The notes under the pieces were generated by a model. It ran no database searches. It was not told the DNA's origin and worked only from the letters and a program-made list of their open reading frames with translations. The position numbers were made by a program, and so were the translations under genes. From Clostridiales bacterium Firm_16 (GTDB taxonomy: Bacteria; Bacillota; Clostridia; Saccharofermentanales; Saccharofermentanaceae): DNA of 64,000 bases. Shown here in pieces: positions 39,832-47,773 of this stretch (position 1 is the stretch's first letter; each line of letters begins with the position of its first letter). The stretch lies in NCBI GenBank assembly GCA_001604185.1, contig LVAV01000022.1, positions 179,808-243,807 of the forward strand, read 5' to 3'.

Positions 39832-40386
39832 TCAGTCAGTGGTGACCTCGTGCTTGGCATGACGTTCGTTACGGGCCATGAGGTTGTGGTAAAGCTTACC
39901 GATACCGCAGGGCCAGCACAGTACCATACCCATTACCGCACCCAGTGTACCCTGTGCGATCTCGTAAGGCAGCTTGATCATGGCGTATTCGAAAGTACTG
40001 TATACGAAGGTCTTGCCCAGTGTATAGCCGACCACCATGATCACGGCGCCGACAGCCACACCGATGCCGGAAGCGATTTTCGGGTGCTTTTTCAACGTGT
40101 GATGTGCGATCAGAGAAATCACGACCGCCTGCAGTCCATGGGTGACCAGAGAAACAAACATCGGAAGCGGGTAGAAGATCATGTCTCCGATGAAGGCACC
40201 GATACCGCCGACTACAAATGCTTCGAAAGGATTGAGCAGGATCGAGGCGAGACAGATGATGACATCGCAAAGATACAGGTGTCCGCCCGGTACCGGGATG
40301 CCGAAGGAGGCCATGGCGATGTTCAGGGCCATAAATACGGCGGTAATGGTTATATGGATAGTTGGATTGATCTTGTTTCTGTTCAT
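39832..40386 (-). CDS. ECF-type transporter substrate-binding (S) component
   Basis: A 184-residue membrane protein with six hydrophobic segments and the S-component-like start (TIHITITAVFMALNIAMASFG) containing the small-residue AxxxA pattern used to dock on EcfT. VPGGHLYLCDVIICLASILLNPFEAFVVGGIGAFIGD is typical of the PdxU/HmpT/DUF1393 branch. Its partner ECF ATPases and EcfT are not in the window and are presumably shared. It is divergent from a MocR-type regulator, and MocR proteins often control vitamin B6 genes, so a vitamin B6-type substrate is a fair inference, not proven. Confidence 0.78.
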   Translation of the reverse strand: MNRNKINPTIHITITAVFMALNIAMASFGIPVPGGHLYLCDVIICLASILLNPFEAFVVGGIGAFIGDMIFYPLPMFVSLVTHGLQAVVISLIAHHTLKKHPKIASGIGVAVGAVIMVVGYTLGKTFVYSTFEYAMIKLPYEIAQGTLGAVMGMVLCWPCGIGKLYHNLMARNERHAKHEVTTD

Positions 40387-40434
40387 GTTCGTAAATCCCC
40401 TTTACTTGTTACGCTCAGAAGAGTAACATAAAAA

Positions 40435-40480
40435 CTGGATATGCAAAAATAACCAGAATCGGAGAATTTTATATAACCAG
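40435..40480. promoter_or_regulatory. Repeated ATAACCAG motifs in the ECF/MocR divergent region
   Basis: ATAACCAG occurs at 40449-40456 and at 40473-40480, a 24-base direct repeat, with an inverted near-copy CTGGATAT at 40435-40442. The last copy abuts the ATG of the MocR-like gene. MocR/GabR regulators commonly bind such spaced direct repeats, so this is a candidate operator for autoregulation and for the transporter. Confidence 0.55.
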
Positions 40481-41584
40481 ATGAAATATACGATTAATAG
40501 TGAAAAGAACTCGCCGGCTTACTTACAGCTTTATCATCTCTTCGTGCGCGACATTGTAGAAGGAGTCTATCCATATGGAACCAAGCTCCCGTCCAAGCGT
40601 GTGATCGCAGATGAAACCGGGGTCAGTGTGATCACGGTAGAGCATGCCTTAACGCTTTTAAGTGAAGAAGGGTATATACAGTGCAGGCAAAGAAGCGGAA
40701 ACTATGTGATCTATCGAGGTGAAGACTTTCTCGGCGATCCCGGAGATAAAGAAGAAATCGTGAAAGAAAGCGGGAATCTTCCACAGGATATCGGAGAGTT
40801 TCCTTTCTCGGTACTTTCCAAGACCATGCGTAAAGTCTTGCTGGATCATGGCGAGGAGATACTGGTCAAATCTCCGAATCACGGGTGTCAGGAATTAAGG
40901 GTCGAGATCTGCCGGTATCTGGCCAGAAGCCGTGGTATCACGATCCATCCTGCTCAGGTCATTGTCGGATCCGGTTCGGAATATCTTTATGGTCTGATCG
41001 CCCAGCTTCTGGGTCGAGACAGAAAGCACTTCGCCATTGAAGATCCGTCATATAAGAAGATACGATCGGTATATGAATCTATGGGTGTGAGCTGCGATCT
41101 TCTTCCTATGACGTCTGAGGGAATCGCGACGGATGCGCTGGAGAAGACCCGTGCAAGGGTCCTTCATGTGACGCCGTTTAACAGTTTCCCGACCGGTGTA
41201 ACGGTGGGAATCTCGAAGAAGCACGAATATCTGCGTTGGGCGAGAAAGCAGGATGCCATCCTTATCGAAGATAACTATGACTCTGAACTTACGATCTCCA
41301 CGAAAGCGGAGGAACCGCTGTTCTCCATGGATCCGGATGTGTCCGTGATCTATCTGAATACCTTCTCGCGGACACTGGCGCCGTCTATGCGTATCGGATA
41401 CATGATCCTTCCTTCGGATCTGGTGGAACCATTTACCGAGAAACTCGGATTTTATTCTTGTACCGTACCGATCTATGAACAATATGTTCTGGCGGAACTT
41501 CTTCGAAGCGGGGATTTCGAACGGCACATAAACCGGATCCGCAGAAGAAGGAGAAAAGAGATGCAGAAGCAGATTCCGGAGTGA
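40481..41584 (+). CDS. MocR/GntR-type regulator, C-terminally short, PLP lysine replaced
   Basis: Residues about 5-75 are a GntR winged helix (SPAYLQLYHLFVRDIVEGVYPYGTKLPSKRVIADETGVSVITV). Residues about 110-367 are an aminotransferase-like domain (VIVGSGSEYLYGLIAQLL, HVTPFNSFPTGVTVG, AILIEDNYDSEL). The site that binds PLP in MocR proteins (TFSK) reads NTFSRTLAPSMRIGYM: Arg replaces the Schiff-base Lys. The chain is 367 residues against about 450-480 for the family and ends in a basic run at about the point where the small C-terminal domain should begin. No continuation is seen in other frames downstream. It may be decaying or may sense something other than bound PLP. Confidence 0.8.
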   Translation: MKYTINSEKNSPAYLQLYHLFVRDIVEGVYPYGTKLPSKRVIADETGVSVITVEHALTLLSEEGYIQCRQRSGNYVIYRGEDFLGDPGDKEEIVKESGNLPQDIGEFPFSVLSKTMRKVLLDHGEEILVKSPNHGCQELRVEICRYLARSRGITIHPAQVIVGSGSEYLYGLIAQLLGRDRKHFAIEDPSYKKIRSVYESMGVSCDLLPMTSEGIATDALEKTRARVLHVTPFNSFPTGVTVGISKKHEYLRWARKQDAILIEDNYDSELTISTKAEEPLFSMDPDVSVIYLNTFSRTLAPSMRIGYMILPSDLVEPFTEKLGFYSCTVPIYEQYVLAELLRSGDFERHINRIRRRRRKEMQKQIPE

Positions 41585-41613
41585 TTGACAAATCTGGAGT
41601 ACTTTTCTACAAT
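41585..41613 (+). promoter_or_regulatory. Promoter of the zinc transport operon
   Basis: TTGACA (41585-41590), 17-base spacer, TACAAT (41608-41613): near consensus, starting one base after the upstream stop codon. No recognisable Zur or AdcR box was found around it. Confidence 0.75.
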
Positions 41614-41658
41614 TTAGAATCATTTTCAGTAAAACTGTACTAACAGGAGTAAATAGTC

Positions 41659-41970
41659 GTGCGTGATATGAATCATAAAAGACTAAGACGGATCGCAGCT
41701 TCCCTGATGGGATTCCTGCTTCTTTTCGTACTCCTGTTTTCCTCATTTTATATCGCCGCGGAATCTCAGCATGAATGTGACGGTGAAGACTGTCATATCT
41801 GTTCTGTCCTGGAGCAGTGTGAGAATACTCTTCAGCAGATTGGTACGGCAGGCAACGTCAGAACCGCTGTTTCCGTAGCGGTCTTGCTGCTGGTCTTCGC
41901 GGCATGTCTGGTCGTTTTTTCTGTACCGAGAAAGACACTGGTAACAGATAAAGTCCGAATGAACAATTGA
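41659..41970 (+). CDS. Small membrane protein with a Cys/His cluster, leader of the zinc operon
   Basis: A 103-residue protein with two membrane segments (about 14-34 and 67-88) flanking an outward loop HECDGEDCHICSVLEQC, whose four Cys and two His could bind zinc. The GTG start at 41659 is favoured by AGGAGT eight bases upstream; an ATG three codons later is possible. It lies just before znuA and behind the operon promoter. I know of no assigned function; a metal sensor, chaperone or leader role is inferred from context and composition. Confidence 0.7.
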   Translation: MRDMNHKRLRRIAASLMGFLLLFVLLFSSFYIAAESQHECDGEDCHICSVLEQCENTLQQIGTAGNVRTAVSVAVLLLVFAACLVVFSVPRKTLVTDKVRMNN

Positions 41971-41996
41971 TATTTCCTCCCGTAATGTGGGTGAGA

Positions 41997-42030
41997 ACGG
42001 ACGGCCTGACTATAGGTCTGTCCGTCTTTA
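41997..42030 (+). terminator. Hairpin between the small membrane protein and znuA
   Basis: ACGGAC (41997-42002) with GTCCGT (42020-42025), and inside it GGCCT with AGGTC around a six-base loop; CTTTAAG follows. It may be a partial terminator that sets the ratio of the first gene to znuABC, or an attenuator. Confidence 0.45.
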
Positions 42031-42067
42031 AGTGCATACTTTTTTACGTATACGTGGAGGTATATCT

Positions 42068-43108
42068 ATGAAGAAAATCAGTGCGTTGATCTGCGCCGGA
42101 CTTATGCTGGCCGGGACATTGTCGTCCTGTGCAAAGGTGGGTAAGAAAGCCAGTGCAGATTCCAAAAGTCTATCGATCGTAACCACGATCTTTCCGGAAT
42201 ATGATTGGGTCAGAAATATCCTGGGTGACAACCCGGCCCAGGCAGAAGTGACCATGCTTCTGGATAATGGTGTCGACCTGCACAGCTACCAGCCAACAGC
42301 ACAGGATATCCTGAAGATCTCGACCTGTGACCTGTTTATCTATGTGGGCGGCGAGTCTGATGAATGGGTCGACGGTGTCCTGAATCAGGCTACCAATAAA
42401 GATATGATAGTAATCAATCTTCTGGACGTTCTGGGAGAGGACGTGAAGGAAGAAGAAGTGGTAGAGGGCATGCAGGCCGAAGAACATGATCACGACCATG
42501 ACCATGATGAGAAGGATGATCATGATGAGGGAGAAGACCACGATCACGAACATGAGCACGAAGAGGAAGTAGAATACGATGAACATGTCTGGCTTTCCCT
42601 TCGCAATGCGTCCACACTTGTCAATAAATTCACCGAGTCTATCTCCAAGATCGACGCGGCCAATGCGGAAACATATAAGAAGAACGCAGCTGCGTATGTG
42701 GAAAAATTAAAAAGCCTGGATGAGGAATTCAAGACAACGGTTTCCCAGGCATCCGTGAAGACCGTGCTTTTCGGTGACCGTTTCCCGTTCCGCTATCTGG
42801 TAGATGATTACGGTCTGTCTTATTATGCGGCTTTTGTGGGTTGTTCTGCAGAGTCCGAAGCCAGCTTCGAGACCATTACCTTCCTTTCTCAGAAAGTGGA
42901 CGAATGTGGTCTTCCGGTAGTGCTGACGATCGAAGGTAAGGACCACAGGATCGCAGAAACCATTGTCAGCAATACAAAGTCCAAGGACCAGAAGATCCTC
43001 TCTATGGATTCTATGCAGTCCACAACCGCCGCCGATGTGAAAAACGGCGCGTCCTATCTCTCGGCGATGGAGAAGAATCTGTCTGTTTTGAAAGAAGCTT
43101 TGAAATAA
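42068..43108 (+). CDS. znuA: Zinc ABC transporter substrate-binding lipoprotein
   Basis: The start at 42068 follows GGAGG; the extension to 42032 has no ribosome site. The 346-residue protein has a lipoprotein signal (LMLAGTLSSC, Cys about residue 21) and the cluster 9 metal-binding fold: IFPEYDWVRNILG, NGVDLHSYQPTAQD (metal His), YVGGESDEWVD, a His/Asp/Glu-rich loop at about 137-170 (EEHDHDHDHDEKDDHDEGED and beyond), YDEHVWLSLRNA (metal His) and FGDRFPFRYLVDDYGL. The His-rich loop is the mark of zinc rather than manganese binding proteins. Followed by znuC and znuB. Confidence 0.93.
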   Translation: MKKISALICAGLMLAGTLSSCAKVGKKASADSKSLSIVTTIFPEYDWVRNILGDNPAQAEVTMLLDNGVDLHSYQPTAQDILKISTCDLFIYVGGESDEWVDGVLNQATNKDMIVINLLDVLGEDVKEEEVVEGMQAEEHDHDHDHDEKDDHDEGEDHDHEHEHEEEVEYDEHVWLSLRNASTLVNKFTESISKIDAANAETYKKNAAAYVEKLKSLDEEFKTTVSQASVKTVLFGDRFPFRYLVDDYGLSYYAAFVGCSAESEASFETITFLSQKVDECGLPVVLTIEGKDHRIAETIVSNTKSKDQKILSMDSMQSTTAADVKNGASYLSAMEKNLSVLKEALK

Positions 43109-43125
43109 AGTAGGAGGCTTGTGAT

Positions 43126-43836
43126 ATGGCTTTGCTCACCATTTCGGATCTGTCCCTGGGATATGATTCAAGGGCTATCGTGGAGCATCTCAATTTCACG
43201 GTCCACAAAGGAGATTACCTTTGTATCTTGGGAGAGAATGGTTCCGGTAAATCAACATTAATGAAAACGTTACTGAATCTGCAGACGCCTCTGGCCGGAC
43301 AGATCCTTACCGGTGACGGCCTGAAACGAAACGAGATCGGATATCTGCCGCAACAGACGGCGATCCAGAAAGATTTCCCGGCATCCGTGAGAGAGATCGT
43401 GCTCTCCGGATGCCAGGGTCATCGTCGTTTCCATCCCTTCTATGGCAAAAACGACCGTCAGATCTGTGCATCGAATATGGAGAGACTGGGTATCTCGGAT
43501 CTGGCTGACCGCTGTTATCGGGAACTTTCCGGCGGGCAGCAGCAGCGGGTCCTTCTGGCCCGCGCACTCTGCGCTACCCAGAAAGTGATCTTGCTGGATG
43601 AACCGGTATCCGGTCTTGATCCGAAAGTCACTACCGAGATGTACGATGTGATCGAAGAACTGAACCGTGACGGGATCACGGTGATCATGATCTCCCATGA
43701 TATCCATGCCGCCATGCACTATGCCAGTCATATCCTGCACATCGGATCGAAGATCTTCTTCGGTACGAAGGACGAATATCTGGAAAGCGATGTCGGGAAA
43801 GTATTCCTGATGCAAAGAAAGGGCGGTGAAGAATAA
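43126..43836 (+). CDS. znuC: Zinc ABC transporter ATPase
   Basis: A 236-residue ABC ATPase with Walker A GENGSGKSTLMKTL (about 38), a Q-loop at YLPQQTAI, signature LSGGQQQRVLLARAL, Walker B KVILLDEPVSGLD and switch His in MISHDIHAAMHYA. Sequence and position (17 bases after znuA, ending on the first base of znuB's ATG) make it the energy subunit of the zinc importer. Confidence 0.94.
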   Translation: MALLTISDLSLGYDSRAIVEHLNFTVHKGDYLCILGENGSGKSTLMKTLLNLQTPLAGQILTGDGLKRNEIGYLPQQTAIQKDFPASVREIVLSGCQGHRRFHPFYGKNDRQICASNMERLGISDLADRCYRELSGGQQQRVLLARALCATQKVILLDEPVSGLDPKVTTEMYDVIEELNRDGITVIMISHDIHAAMHYASHILHIGSKIFFGTKDEYLESDVGKVFLMQRKGGEE

Positions 43837-44681
43837 TGCTGGATAAACTTCTGATGTATCTGCAGTTTCCATTAGTGAGATACGCCCTGATCGTCGGAAT
43901 ACTGATTGCCCTATGCTCCTCGCTTCTGGGCGTGACACTGGTGCTCAAGCGCTTTTCACATATCGGTGACGGACTTTCCCATGTGGCGTTCGGTGCTTTG
44001 ACGGTAGCATCGGTGTTGAACCTGACAAATGATATGCTTCTGGTGCTTCCGGTTACGATACTTTGCGCGATCCTACTGCTTCGGACCGGGCAGAATACCA
44101 AGATCAAGGGAGATGCAGCTGTTGCCATGATCTCCGTAGGTTCGCTTGCTTTCGGATATCTTCTGATGAATATCTTCTCGACTTCGTCGAATCTCTCCGG
44201 AGATGTCTGCAGTACGCTTTTCGGTTCCACCTCTATTCTGACATTGACGTTGAAGGAAGTGTGGATCTGCATCCTGCTATCGATCGTTGTGGTGGTCACA
44301 TTTATCCTTTCCTACAATAAGATCTTTGCGGTGACTTTCGATGAAGATTTTTCTAAAGCATCCGGTGTCCGGGCAGATCGTTTTAATCTTCTGATCGCGG
44401 TCATGGTGTCTGTGATCATCGTGCTGGCCATGAATCTGGTGGGCTCACTGCTGATCTCGGCTTTGGTGATCTTTCCGGCACTTTCGGCCATGCGGTTGTT
44501 CCGCAGCTTTAAGAAGGTGACGGTCTTTTCGGCTGTGTTCTCCGTGATCAGTGCACTTGCCGGAATGCTGATCTCGATCCTGGGAGGAACACCGGTCGGT
44601 TCCACTATCGTTATGGTGGATGTAGTCGTATTTGTTTTCTGCTTCGTAGCCGGTCGTGTGAAGGGAGGTTTACACACATGA
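43836..44681 (+). CDS. znuB: Zinc ABC transporter permease
   Basis: A 281-residue ABC-3 family permease with about eight membrane helices. LGVTLVLKRFSHIGDGLSHVAFG is the characteristic ABC-3 motif near the N-terminus, and NLVGSLLISALVIFPALSAM near residue 190 is the conserved pore region. It shares one base (TAATG) with znuC and overlaps the following lipoprotein gene by four bases. Confidence 0.93.
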   Translation: MLDKLLMYLQFPLVRYALIVGILIALCSSLLGVTLVLKRFSHIGDGLSHVAFGALTVASVLNLTNDMLLVLPVTILCAILLLRTGQNTKIKGDAAVAMISVGSLAFGYLLMNIFSTSSNLSGDVCSTLFGSTSILTLTLKEVWICILLSIVVVVTFILSYNKIFAVTFDEDFSKASGVRADRFNLLIAVMVSVIIVLAMNLVGSLLISALVIFPALSAMRLFRSFKKVTVFSAVFSVISALAGMLISILGGTPVGSTIVMVDVVVFVFCFVAGRVKGGLHT

Positions 44682-45250
44682 GAAAAGAATTATCTTTAGT
44701 ACTGATCCTTGCTTTGGCTTTCTCGTTATGCGGATGCGGACAGAATGCCCCGAAATCGAAAAGGGCAGGTAACGGGCCTACAGGTGTCAATGATGTGCTT
44801 TCTTCGGCCATGTCAGCCACAACTGAGAACACGACTTCGGAAACCACCACAGCTGTCTCGACTTCTGAGTCTCTATCTGTGACGAAGGAGACTTCTGCTT
44901 CGAAAGACGGAATTGACCTGGATCTTTCTATTCTCTCTTCCACAGCAGTCTATGCTGAAGTCTACGGCATGGTTCTGGAGCCGGAAGAATATGTGGGAAA
45001 GACCATCAAGATGAAGGGTGCTTTTGACGTGTACCATGATGAGACAACTGACATTTACTACTTTGCCTGCGTGATTCAAGATGCGACGGCATGCTGTTCT
45101 TCGGGAATCGAATTCGTTCTTCAAGGGGAACATGTTTATCCGGATGACTATCCCAAGGTTGGAGAAGAGGTAAACGTGATCGGAGTTTTTGAAACCTATA
45201 AAGAAGGAAACACCACGTATTGTCGTCTTAAGGATGCCCGACTCGTGTGA
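44678..45250 (+). CDS. Lipoprotein of the zinc operon with a possible OB-fold domain
   Basis: A 190-residue lipoprotein: MRKELSLVLILALAFSLCGC gives a lipobox with Cys at residue 18 or 20, followed by a Ser/Thr-rich spacer (about 25-85). The folded part, about 88-190, reads YGMVLEPEEYVGKTIKMKGA, IQDATACCSSGIEFVLQG and VNVIGVFETYKEGNTTYCRL, a strand pattern that suggests an OB-like barrel with a Cys-Cys pair. It is coupled to znuB by ATGA, so it is probably an extracytoplasmic helper of zinc uptake. Not assigned to a named family with certainty. Confidence 0.7.
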   Translation: MRKELSLVLILALAFSLCGCGQNAPKSKRAGNGPTGVNDVLSSAMSATTENTTSETTTAVSTSESLSVTKETSASKDGIDLDLSILSSTAVYAEVYGMVLEPEEYVGKTIKMKGAFDVYHDETTDIYYFACVIQDATACCSSGIEFVLQGEHVYPDDYPKVGEEVNVIGVFETYKEGNTTYCRLKDARLV

Positions 45251-45350
45251 TTTCGGGTATAGTTTCTCGTAGGAATACCTATACCGTCCGTGTATGGAGT
45301 ATCTGTTCCGTTAGTGTTATTATCAAGAAAAGATTCGGGGAGGATTTCCT

Positions 45351-46052
45351 ATGGTACATGCGATTTTAACGATTGATGATATAGCTTCTAAAAATACACG
45401 GGCGATCGTGGATTATCTCAATGATAAGGGCATACAGGCACTGATGTTTGGCTGGGGACAGAGAGTGGAAGAGAACTACGATAACGCCATTTATGCGCTT
45501 CAGCATGGCATGATCGTGGGTAACCACAGTTATTCGCATCCTTTCTTTTCCAAGCTTACGTTGGAGGAAGCAATCGGGGAGATCGAGAAAATGGAGGGAA
45601 TCCTGAATCAGCTTTATAAAGATGCCGGTGTCGAAAGAAAGTATTGTCCGTTCCGTTTTCCGTATGGTGATCGGGGAGGCGAGAACCAGGAAGCGCTGCA
45701 GAAGTACTTCCGTGAGAACGGTTTTGATAAATTGAAAGATACCCAGATCCCTTATTTCTGGTGGAAGCATTATGGCCTGGATCAGGCCATCGAAACAATG
45801 TGGACATTCGATTTCCAGGAATACTGTATACGACCGGGAAGTGATTTTACTAAAGAGAGCGTTTTTGAGAAAATGCGCGCGACCCAGCTGGAACATGATG
45901 CGGTGCTTTATGAAGAGAATGCCAGTCATATCCTGCTGATCCATGCCCATGATGAAACAGAAGAAATGGTTCCCGGATACTTCCCGCTGTTTATGGACGA
46001 TCTGGTCAAGAATGGTGTTATCTTCGATGCGCCGGAGTTCATCCGTTTATAA
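45351..46052 (+). CDS. Polysaccharide deacetylase (NodB-like)
   Basis: A 233-residue carbohydrate esterase 4-type protein. The metal and catalytic motifs are ILTIDDIASKNT (Asp-Asp), VGNHSYSHPFFSKL (HSxxHP), and CPFRFPYGDRGG (RxPYG); a C-terminal HILLIHAHDETEEM carries the late His motif. There is no signal peptide, so it acts in the cytoplasm or on an intracellular substrate, unlike most peptidoglycan deacetylases. The start follows GGGGAGGA. Substrate unknown. Confidence 0.8.
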   Translation: MVHAILTIDDIASKNTRAIVDYLNDKGIQALMFGWGQRVEENYDNAIYALQHGMIVGNHSYSHPFFSKLTLEEAIGEIEKMEGILNQLYKDAGVERKYCPFRFPYGDRGGENQEALQKYFRENGFDKLKDTQIPYFWWKHYGLDQAIETMWTFDFQEYCIRPGSDFTKESVFEKMRATQLEHDAVLYEENASHILLIHAHDETEEMVPGYFPLFMDDLVKNGVIFDAPEFIRL

Positions 46053-46127
46053 CCCGGCAGGCATGTCAAGACATAATAGATGCTCTTGTAGAGGAATAAG
46101 GATCCTCTAATTCGGTGTCAAAGATTA

Positions 46128-46155
46128 TTGTTAACCCCCTTTGGTCTGGTATAAT
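46128..46155 (+). promoter_or_regulatory. Promoter before the membrane protein pair
   Basis: TTGTTA (46128-46133), 16-base spacer, TATAAT (46150-46155), with a TGG extended -10. It drives the gene starting at 46188 and probably the two after it. Confidence 0.7.
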
Positions 46156-46187
46156 ATTTCTAACGATCTGATCGGGGGTGTGTATTT

Positions 46188-46847
46188 ATGTTTGAGAAAC
46201 CGAAGGTGAAGCTGACCGAGAGAGAACGTCAGTACCAGATTGCTTTAAGAGAAAATGCTGCTGTTCTTGGAAAAAGATTCATGGTTATGTTTATCATCTC
46301 TATGGTTTCCGTGGGCCTGTCTGTTATTACGATCTTGAATGCGTATGTTTTCAGTAATCCGCAGATAGTCTTTTCATTTGGTGCTATTGATTTGGTCCTG
46401 TCCATAGCCTATGTAGTTATGCTTTTTTCTATCGGAAAGTATAATGAGAATTTCACACACGCGGGTGTCGCTTATATTCTGGCACAGATAGCCAGCGTGG
46501 TTAAATCCCTGATACTTACACAGGTGGGTACGCTGTTTTCTCTTATGGCCAGCGCGTTGAGCATTGCTTATATAATTAAGTTATGTACAGGCATGGAGGA
46601 TTGTTTCAACCAGGTAGATGCATATCTTGCCGAAACATGGGTTTCTTTTAAGAAAGCATTTCTCATTATTACGATCGCATCTATTGCCTGCGTGCTCCTG
46701 GTGTTCGTTCCGATCCTTTCTTTTCTTGCTGTGATCGGCGCCTTATTCTGCTCGATCGCTGCTATTGTTATTGCTGTCTGGCAGTTTATCCTTTTATATC
46801 GTTCGTCCAAGACCATGACAGATTTCAGTAAGACAACTGTGGAGTGA
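46188..46847 (+). CDS. Membrane protein of unknown function, paralogue 1
   Basis: A 219-residue protein with a charged N-terminal 25 residues and five to six membrane segments (about 28-52, 57-80, 94-113, 117-130, 160-182, 186-205). It shares clear blocks with the next gene: IGKYNENFTHAGVAYIL against LGKYSEDFKKAGIFYIL, DAYLAETWVSFKKAF against ASYMAITWESFKKAY, and VWQFILLYRSSKTM against IWQLVLIFRSSRVM. No known family recognised. GGGGGTG precedes the start. Confidence 0.75.
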   Translation: MFEKPKVKLTERERQYQIALRENAAVLGKRFMVMFIISMVSVGLSVITILNAYVFSNPQIVFSFGAIDLVLSIAYVVMLFSIGKYNENFTHAGVAYILAQIASVVKSLILTQVGTLFSLMASALSIAYIIKLCTGMEDCFNQVDAYLAETWVSFKKAFLIITIASIACVLLVFVPILSFLAVIGALFCSIAAIVIAVWQFILLYRSSKTMTDFSKTTVE

Positions 46848-46948
46848 CTGCGAGGTGGAGCTTTTAGATTCAGGTATTTGTGTTTTATGTGATTATAGAA
46901 TAAGAGAGTTTTGAATAAGAGAAATTTGAATAGAAGAGAGGTTAAATT

Positions 46949-47740
46949 ATGTATCCGAATTATCAAGAGGACGAAGTAGATCGCTACTTCAGAGAACAAG
47001 AAGAGAAGGCGTTTAAGAAGAACGTTCCGGAAGAACCGGAAGAGTCAGATGAATACATCGATTATGAGACTCCGCAAGAGAAGATGCGCAGACAGATCGA
47101 GCATGAAGAGCGCGTAGCCAAATGCAAAGATTTGTCCTCGAAGTTCATGTGGTTGTTTATGATCCTGATCGCCGGCATTGTATTGAGAACGATTTCAATA
47201 GGTCTTTCTGTCTTTGGTCTCTTTCATTATAGTTTCCTAGAGAGTACCTCTGTTATAGTCAACATAATCGCAATCGTTAACGCGGTGAGTGCTGTAGTAT
47301 TCGGTGTGATTCTGATCCAGCTTGGTAAGTATTCCGAGGATTTCAAGAAAGCGGGCATTTTCTATATTCTCAGCGGAGTATGTGATTCGTTAAATAGTGC
47401 AACCAGCGGTATGCTGGCCTTTACATTTGGCATCCTCGCTGCTGTTTTATCCGTCCTTTATATGTTGCGCTTTGCAACAGCAATGAGTGCGAGCTTCGAT
47501 AATGTGGCTTCTTATATGGCGATCACCTGGGAGAGCTTCAAAAAGGCATACACATATGTATATGCAGCAATCGCGATCTGTACACTAGCAGGTTTTGTGC
47601 CGGTAATCGGTCTGATTGCATCAGTTTTCCTTATCCTTCTTGAACTGGCGGTTATTGGCCTTTCCATCTGGCAGCTCGTGTTGATCTTCCGTTCTTCACG
47701 GGTTATGAAGCAATATTCTGAAGCGATTTTTGCCGGCTGA
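46949..47740 (+). CDS. Membrane protein of unknown function, paralogue 2
   Basis: A 263-residue protein related to its upstream neighbour (shared blocks listed there). It has an added acidic, charged cytoplasmic N-terminus of about 60 residues (NYQEDEVDRYFREQEEKAFK, EEPEESDEYIDYE) that may be a short coiled coil, then five to six membrane segments. The start follows AGAGAGG. The pair most likely arose by duplication; function unknown. Confidence 0.75.
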   Translation: MYPNYQEDEVDRYFREQEEKAFKKNVPEEPEESDEYIDYETPQEKMRRQIEHEERVAKCKDLSSKFMWLFMILIAGIVLRTISIGLSVFGLFHYSFLESTSVIVNIIAIVNAVSAVVFGVILIQLGKYSEDFKKAGIFYILSGVCDSLNSATSGMLAFTFGILAAVLSVLYMLRFATAMSASFDNVASYMAITWESFKKAYTYVYAAIAICTLAGFVPVIGLIASVFLILLELAVIGLSIWQLVLIFRSSRVMKQYSEAIFAG

Positions 47741-47773
47741 TCCGATACTTCTACTTAAAGAGAGGTCATAAAA

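Noticed and set aside
42450..42580. Simple repeat of GAC/CAT codons taken as a tandem repeat locus
   Set aside because: It encodes the His/Asp/Glu-rich metal loop of ZnuA, a known family trait, so no separate repeat element is needed.
46088..46108. AGAGGA...TCCTCT inverted repeat as a terminator after the deacetylase gene
   Set aside because: The stem is six to seven bases and followed by AATTCGG, not a T run; could be a weak hairpin but evidence is thin.
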